Source: Prostheceraeus crozeri
Taxonomy: Eukaryota; Platyhelminthes; Polycladida; Euryleptidae
Direction of reading: 5' to 3'
DNA length: 64,000 nucleotides
Assembly: GCA_907163375.1 (NCBI GenBank)
Contig: CAJQUW010015408.1
Location: 55,462 to 119,461, forward strand
The translations under genes were made by a program, and so were the position numbers. Below, one piece after another: positions 59,377-64,000 of the stretch. Within the stretch, counting starts at the first letter, position 1, and the number at the start of each line of letters is the position of its first letter. The notes below the pieces were generated by a model that was given only the letters and a program-made list of their open reading frames with translations, was not told where the DNA came from and made no database searches.

Positions 59377-60879
59377 ATGTCGATGCATGATCACTTTCAC
59401 ATATTTTTAGCCAGTAATACAAATCCCGTTATCTTTCCGCGAAATACAGCATCACAATTTTGCACTCTATATAATAATGACATTCAGCTTTCTGGAAAGT
59501 GGGAGGTCGCAGTAAAAAGTATTACTTGGCCGAATGACATCAATACATTTGATGGAACCGAGGAATTGACTGTTTGTGAAACAGCGAAGTTTGAGAGAGG
59601 TATTTTATCAAGAAGTGATGAATACTATGATTTAACGCCATATATCTTAAATCTGAAATCAACTAGTAAAGATGGAAATGAAGTTACCATAGCAGAACTG
59701 ATTGCGGCATTCAATGACACAGAAATTGCAAGGAAGGGAATTGTAAAATTGAGCTACAAAAAGGAAACCAAAGAATTCATGATTCAGGTATTCGAAGACG
59801 ACGTGGTTATCGGATTGAGTGGACCGATGAGAAGATACATGCGCATCATTGATGAATGGCATACAACATTTACAGAGGGAAAATACACGGGAAGTCCACC
59901 GTCTGATCAGATGAAATTAACCAAAGTAGAAAATCAAATATGGGTTTTTCCACTATTTCGTCTTGATTTTCAAGAATTTGAAGTATGCCCAGCAGACGTG
60001 GATATGACATTAATGGAAATGATTCAAAAGCTAAATGAGTGCCTTAGTCCTCTGCCTCATTTGGGGTTCAGTATTTTTACTACAGATGAACGAGATAAAA
60101 ACAAAATAGAGCTTAAACCAAAACCAGACACAATGATCTCAACCACGGGCAACATTGTAGCATTGAATGAAGCGGCGCAATCTATGTTCGACATGAATCC
60201 GTATTATTTTACTGATGATTCTCTGAATCATAAAAGGTTCACATATGATGCTCCAGGAAGTTACTCGAAATGCAAGTATTTCAAGAAAAAGCCTGTCACC
60301 GTTCGGGTTTATCACAGGAAGATAATAAACCATGATCCATGCATTCCCAAACAAGTGAAATCAATCTTTAAATTTCCTCGGAAGATATTTCACAACGATA
60401 TGGAATTGCTTCATTTTCTCCAAAGCCTTAATGCACACAAGCATGATTTTGAATTTAATTTCGATTCATATTCGAATAAATTTTCATTGAAAGTTGGCAA
60501 GCAAACGTGCATTTCAATGACCAAAGTGATATCCGACATAATGGGAATTCAACCTCGTGAGTATTACAGTGCCGGCACTTTCAAAGCTGTATATAGACCT
60601 TCTTTGGATCGCTTGATAGATAACATCTATGTATATAATAATCTTACAGAATACGTATATGTTGGAAACATCAAATCGCCGCACTTGTGCATCACTCCCA
60701 GAGACAACAGAAGGGACGGTGGGACCAATACTCATACGTTTGAAAGTCCAGTTTATATGACTCTGACTAGGAACACGTTCAATCACATAGACATCTCACT
60801 GAAAGATGATGCTGGTAGTATGATACCGTTTGCAGATGGCAAAACAATTATAACGCTACACTTTCGCAAAGTTGTTTAA
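59377..60879 (+). CDS. WEV-domain structural protein, second element
   Basis: 500 residues, uninterrupted. It starts MSMHDHFHIFLASNTNPVIF and has the hallmark IQLSGKWEVAVKSITWPND at about 33-51. Near the end IYVYNNLTEYVYVGNIKSP matches the YFQIYSNIGEDVRVGDVEAP step of the first element's copy A, and a final DISLKDDAGSMIPFADGKTI parallels IAIYDDAGALIPFHKDAV. So all three WEV proteins share start and end modules. Likely a virion surface component. No ATGCAAA motif was found upstream, in contrast to the first element. Confidence 0.75.
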   Translation: MSMHDHFHIFLASNTNPVIFPRNTASQFCTLYNNDIQLSGKWEVAVKSITWPNDINTFDGTEELTVCETAKFERGILSRSDEYYDLTPYILNLKSTSKDGNEVTIAELIAAFNDTEIARKGIVKLSYKKETKEFMIQVFEDDVVIGLSGPMRRYMRIIDEWHTTFTEGKYTGSPPSDQMKLTKVENQIWVFPLFRLDFQEFEVCPADVDMTLMEMIQKLNECLSPLPHLGFSIFTTDERDKNKIELKPKPDTMISTTGNIVALNEAAQSMFDMNPYYFTDDSLNHKRFTYDAPGSYSKCKYFKKKPVTVRVYHRKIINHDPCIPKQVKSIFKFPRKIFHNDMELLHFLQSLNAHKHDFEFNFDSYSNKFSLKVGKQTCISMTKVISDIMGIQPREYYSAGTFKAVYRPSLDRLIDNIYVYNNLTEYVYVGNIKSPHLCITPRDNRRDGGTNTHTFESPVYMTLTRNTFNHIDISLKDDAGSMIPFADGKTIITLHFRKVV

Positions 60880-61006
60880 GCATTACATCAACATGGAGGA
60901 AAAGAAAACTTGAGAGTTTCTCATTTATGAAGTATGGCGGAGCAGCATTGTACCTTGCTAACGTTTCAACAGAAACTGGTGAAAGAAAGAGAAAAAAATT
61001 CAAGAA

Positions 61007-61426
61007 TTGTGTTCAAAACCGGTAGAACTTACTGAGTTTGACTGCTGTGATCCATTGGAGGTGCAAATTTGCGCTCATTATATTCCGACAGAGTACGAAC
61101 ATGATTTCAAAAGTGTAGAAGACATCGAAGTAAACAGTGCAAAGTTTTATGAGTTATTTCTTCTTCACGATGAAGGCAAATCTATGTACTTTCAGCGATG
61201 TGTGCGTGGACTTTGTAGTCATGATGATCTCTTAGACTGTCGCTCAATCGCTCGGTATCATATGTCAAATCTGATACTAATGAAGCATATTCAGAATTGT
61301 GAAGAAGACGGAGTCAATTACACTGAACAGAGGAAACTGAATAAACCTTCATTCACAGAAATGACTGACTTTGATTACATCTGTTCTCCTTTTATGCATG
61401 TTGATGTTAATGACCAAAGTTTTTAA
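61007..61426 (+). CDS. Unrecognised protein of the second element
   Basis: 139 residues with several cysteines (FDCCDPLEVQICAHY, RCVRGLCSHDDLLDC), acidic overall (KSVEDIEVNSAKFYELF). No domain recognised and no counterpart found in the first element. Lies between the WEV gene and the basic-protein gene, both on the same strand, so it is probably a real gene of the element. Confidence 0.5.
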   Translation: MCSKPVELTEFDCCDPLEVQICAHYIPTEYEHDFKSVEDIEVNSAKFYELFLLHDEGKSMYFQRCVRGLCSHDDLLDCRSIARYHMSNLILMKHIQNCEEDGVNYTEQRKLNKPSFTEMTDFDYICSPFMHVDVNDQSF

Positions 61427-61467
61427 GCGAATGAGTGTTCTCTTCTTTTATAAAAGTGACACTCATT

Positions 61468-61764
61468 ATGACCGCTAGACGGAAATCTCGTGTGAAGAGA
61501 CAGACGAAGAAGGTCATCTCAACAAAAAGGGCTTTCAAACCTAAGCTAATAAATGCACTGAACAAGCTACAAGGGATATCTGGTAGCAGACGCGTAGAAG
61601 AAGTGGTGCGCGCACCGAAAAAATTTATCCATGATATTTCAAACGCTTTAGGTGTCTGTAGAAAATGCAAAGTGAAGCTTCCTACAGATTTGATGAGGAA
61701 GGTAAAAAAGAATGCGAAGGCCTATTTGATGTACTATGACTTAATTATGTCAAGGGAAAAATGA
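61468..61764 (+). CDS. Basic core-like protein, relative of the 11,973 gene
   Basis: 98 residues from the ATG at 61,468. Very basic start (MTARRKSRVKRQTKK), then VVRAPKKFIHDISNALG and KLPTDLMRKVKKNAKAYL, matching the core of the first element's protein (RHANDKFICEIISHV and KLAPKQRKLLKRYATKL). The glycine-hydrophobic tail of that protein is absent. A TATAAAA lies at about 61,449. Its last codons are included in the duplicated block that follows. Confidence 0.6.
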   Translation: MTARRKSRVKRQTKKVISTKRAFKPKLINALNKLQGISGSRRVEEVVRAPKKFIHDISNALGVCRKCKVKLPTDLMRKVKKNAKAYLMYYDLIMSREK

Positions 61765-62035
61765 CTATGTAATGGTGGAATTATATATGGATTGTTTATT
61801 TCTCCCAAAATGAAATACTGTATCACTGTAGATGAACATGGAAGAATAGCCGAAAAGAAAACATTTAAGGGTTATACAAAATCTAAAGTAAAAGTAGAAG
61901 AAAATATTTCAATGAATAAAAAAAGAATGTATGTAATAATGTATGAAATGTTTAGTAATTGGTATCAATCACATCTGGGGGAGTTTACCAATTCCATCAA
62001 AGTCTCGAGCGTGTACAGCATGTGATACGCAGTGG
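61727..62035 (+). repeat. Short first copy of a triplicated block
   Basis: Begins in the end of the basic-protein gene (TTGATGTACTATGACTTAAT) and carries the start of the 109-residue frame (MKYCITVDEHGRIAEKKTFK). It is shorter than the other two copies. A full copy follows in direct orientation at 62,036. Confidence 0.75.
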
Positions 62036-62440
62036 ATTTGATGTACTATGACTTAATTATGTCAAGGGAAAAATGACTATGTAATGGTGGAATTATATAT
62101 GGATTGTTTATTGCTCCCAAAATGAAATACTGTATCACTGTAGATGAACATGGAAGAATAGCCGAAAAGAAAACATTTAAGGGTTATACAAAATCTAAAG
62201 TAAAAGTAGAAGATTTTCTAGAATTATACCATGGCAAATCATTGACGACGACAGTTAATAAGCTATGGAAAAGATCTTTAGAAACTGGTATTAGTATTAC
62301 TGATAGAAATGTTAACACTGACGAAAAAAGATTCTCTAGTAAAATAAATATTCTTAAACGCCAAGCACCTGATGCAAATGATATTATGTTACCTTATAAC
62401 GGAGAAGATGTTCAAGACGAAATATTTCAATGAATATGGA
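62036..62440 (+). repeat. Second, full copy of the triplicated block
   Basis: Same start (TTGATGTACTATGACTTAAT) in direct orientation, containing the complete 109-residue frame. An inverted copy lies at 63,575-63,985. Confidence 0.8.
62104..62433 (+). CDS. 109-residue protein of the second element, copy 1
   Basis: Contains MKYCITVDEHGRIAEKKTFK, GYTKSKVKVEDFLELYHG, WKRSLETG and a C-terminal ANDIMLPYNGEDVQDEIFQ. The inverted copy at 63,584 differs by a handful of residues, mostly conservative, and both frames stay open, which suggests the protein was under constraint or the duplication is recent. Mixed charged and aromatic composition; no domain recognised. The better start may be the internal MKYCITV (residue 7). 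Confidence 0.6.
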   Translation: MFIAPKMKYCITVDEHGRIAEKKTFKGYTKSKVKVEDFLELYHGKSLTTTVNKLWKRSLETGISITDRNVNTDEKRFSSKINILKRQAPDANDIMLPYNGEDVQDEIFQ

Positions 62441-63574
62441 AATACAACAATGAGAATTGAGATTTAAAAATGCTCTATTCATTAATATGATAGCAAATTC
62501 CCACAAATAAAGGTACATAACAATGAGAAATGAGATTTCATCCCCTGTCTCACAAATTCAACAACCGGCAACTGAAGATTTATTTAGTAACAAAGGGTGT
62601 GATGATACCCGAATAATCCATTTAAAAATGATAATCTTTCCATTTGAGTGACATACAGTTGCGATAACAATGAGAAACTTATCAGAAAGAACGCTTCGTA
62701 GTCAAGAATGATTATCAATTTACGATTGGACATCGTTTTTATGTGGGACTTGGAGCAATCATTCTTTACGAATGGGTTATAAAATCGAGTGTTTCAGTCA
62801 GTCCAACAGAATTCAGTGGACTTGACAGTTATTCATCATGCCGTATAGCAGTCATCAACGCTATTTTCACATCATCGATTTGGCAACTGTTTACACCCCG
62901 CTGTACTCCATCCAAAATGGAAACCGACCCACCTGTGCTCCGAGCAGTCCTGAATGCGACGACCTATTTCGACTTTTGGAATGGGTCTTGTTCGAAGTTA
63001 TTCAGGGAGATGGTTTCACGTTGAGGATTGAAGCGGAAAGTACCGTAAACGCTATCTGACGGGAAGAGTGACGATGGGTCTTTGCCGAAGGCGAGTGACT
63101 CCTGAAAACGTCACTTATTGCATACGATTTGCGACGGAAGAGTGGGGCAAGTCCATGGAGAGAGATCAGCCAATATTTGGTCGTTATTATAGGGTACGTC
63201 ACATAGCCCTATATTTTTTCGATTGAGTTTGTGGAGGAGTTCGTTGTTTTGAAAATGTGAACGACTAAATCGGTCCTCTTTAGGACCACACTCTTATCCT
63301 GTTTGCTATTTACATGTTATGATTCAAAAATATTAAGCCTAATGTAAACTGTTGTAACTAATCCGCAAAATTTTGATTTTGCATTTTTAAATTATAACTT
63401 TTTTATCGGATTTCTTGTTTTGGCTTTGCGTTCAGAGTGGTCATAAATAAATTGCACTCTAATGAAATAATGGTTTATCTTGGGATGAATACTTCTCATT
63501 ATTGATGGTTTGATCGGCATATGACATCACTAATAGATAATATAGACAACTTTCATACATGTGATATTACATTC
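62441..63574. other. Spacer between inverted copies
   Basis: About 1.1 kb. Open frames at 62,743-63,059 (for example IDLATVYTPLYSIQNGNRPT) are protein-like but unrecognised. The right third is AT-rich and holds nothing supported. Confidence 0.4.
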
Positions 63575-63985
63575 TTTTTTTATTCATTGAAATATTTCGT
63601 CTTGAACATCTTCTCCGTTATAAGGCAACATAATATCATTTGCATCAGGTGCTTGGCGTTTAAGAATATTTATTTTACTAGAGAATCTTTTTTCGTCAGT
63701 GTTAACATTTTTATCAGGAATACTAACACCAGTTTCTAAAGATCTTTTCCATGGCTTATTAACTGTCGTCGTCAATGATTTGCCATGGTATAATTCTAGA
63801 AAATCTTCTACTTTTACTTTAGATTTTGTATAACCCTTAAACGTTTTCTTTTCGGCTATTCTTCCATGTTCATCTACAGTGATACAGTATTTCATTTTGG
63901 GAGAAATAAACAATCCATATATAATTCCACCATTACATAGTCATTTTTCCCTTGACATAATTAAGTCATAGTACATCAAATGTCT
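63575..63985 (-). repeat. Third copy of the block, inverted
   Basis: Minus-strand copy of 62,036-62,440, from TTTGATGTACTATGACTTAA near 63,982 down to ATATTTCAATGAATAAAAAA near 63,575. The tail after the stop matches the short first copy better than the second copy. Confidence 0.8.
63584..63913 (-). CDS. 109-residue protein of the second element, copy 2
   Basis: Same frame and length as the gene at 62,104-62,433, reading MKYCITVDEHGRIAEKKTFK and ending ANDIMLPYNGEDVQDEIFQ. A few substitutions distinguish it (for example WKRSLETGVSIPDKNV against WKRSLETGISITDRNV). Function unknown. It lies at the window edge in inverted orientation, so it may belong to the inverted end of the element or to a local rearrangement. 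Confidence 0.6.
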   Translation of the reverse strand: MFISPKMKYCITVDEHGRIAEKKTFKGYTKSKVKVEDFLELYHGKSLTTTVNKPWKRSLETGVSIPDKNVNTDEKRFSSKINILKRQAPDANDIMLPYNGEDVQDEIFQ

Positions 63986-64000
63986 ATCGTATTCACATGC

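Larger units (their letters stand above)
58000..64000. mobile_element. Second Polinton-related element, partial, runs off the window
   Basis: Contains relatives of at least four proteins of the first element: the RKL/WYTP pair, the CxxC-CxxCF zinc protein, the WEV-domain protein and the basic KFI core protein. No polymerase, integrase, ATPase or capsid is seen in the part present. The left border is not defined; no terminal repeat or duplication was found. Part of its right side is duplicated and inverted. It is much more diverged than the first element and is probably an older insertion or another lineage. Whether it is whole cannot be judged here. Confidence 0.7.

Overview
The window looks like nuclear DNA of an invertebrate animal. 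It is AT-rich, has GT-AG introns, long gene-poor stretches, LINE, SINE and MITE-type repeats, and two Polinton (Maverick) elements. I cannot name the species. No bacterial or organelle features, ribosomal RNA or intact tRNA genes were seen.

Region by region. 1-8.2 kb is repeat-rich intergenic DNA. It holds a 5'-truncated LINE, a tRNA-headed SINE, and a cluster of tRNA-headed SINE copies that carry a hammerhead ribozyme motif. 8,265-30,315 is a young, almost complete Polinton of 22,051 bp with near-identical terminal inverted repeats of about 850 bp and a perfect 6-bp target duplication (TACACT). It carries the usual family set: protein-primed DNA polymerase B, retroviral-type integrase, packaging ATPase, adenovirus-type cysteine protease, a capsid protein and several small structural proteins. 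It also carries a DnaQ-like exonuclease, a TATA-binding-protein-like protein, small zinc proteins and a coiled-coil zinc protein. Its coding regions carry about three breaks, so it is treated as a recent fossil.

31-55 kb holds seven short to long exons on the minus strand whose splice phases mostly fit one host gene. The protein is disordered and adaptor-like, with proline-rich SH3 ligands and tyrosine motifs; I do not recognise it. Its introns contain a long-armed MITE family (two copies and one fragment) and other repeats. 55-57.9 kb is repeat-rich: a second LINE 3' end, a degenerate CCGG-rich array and a minisatellite. From about 58 kb to the window edge lies part of a second, divergent Polinton-related element. 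At least four of its proteins have relatives in the first element.

How the parts work together. In the first Polinton the polymerase gene and the left-end gene have CCAATGA plus TATA promoters, and a similar pair lies ahead of a gene in the second element. By contrast, six genes in the central virion block have an ATGCAAA motif 22-46 bp before their start codons. This suggests two expression classes, and the TBP-like protein is a natural candidate for reading the second class. That part is inference.
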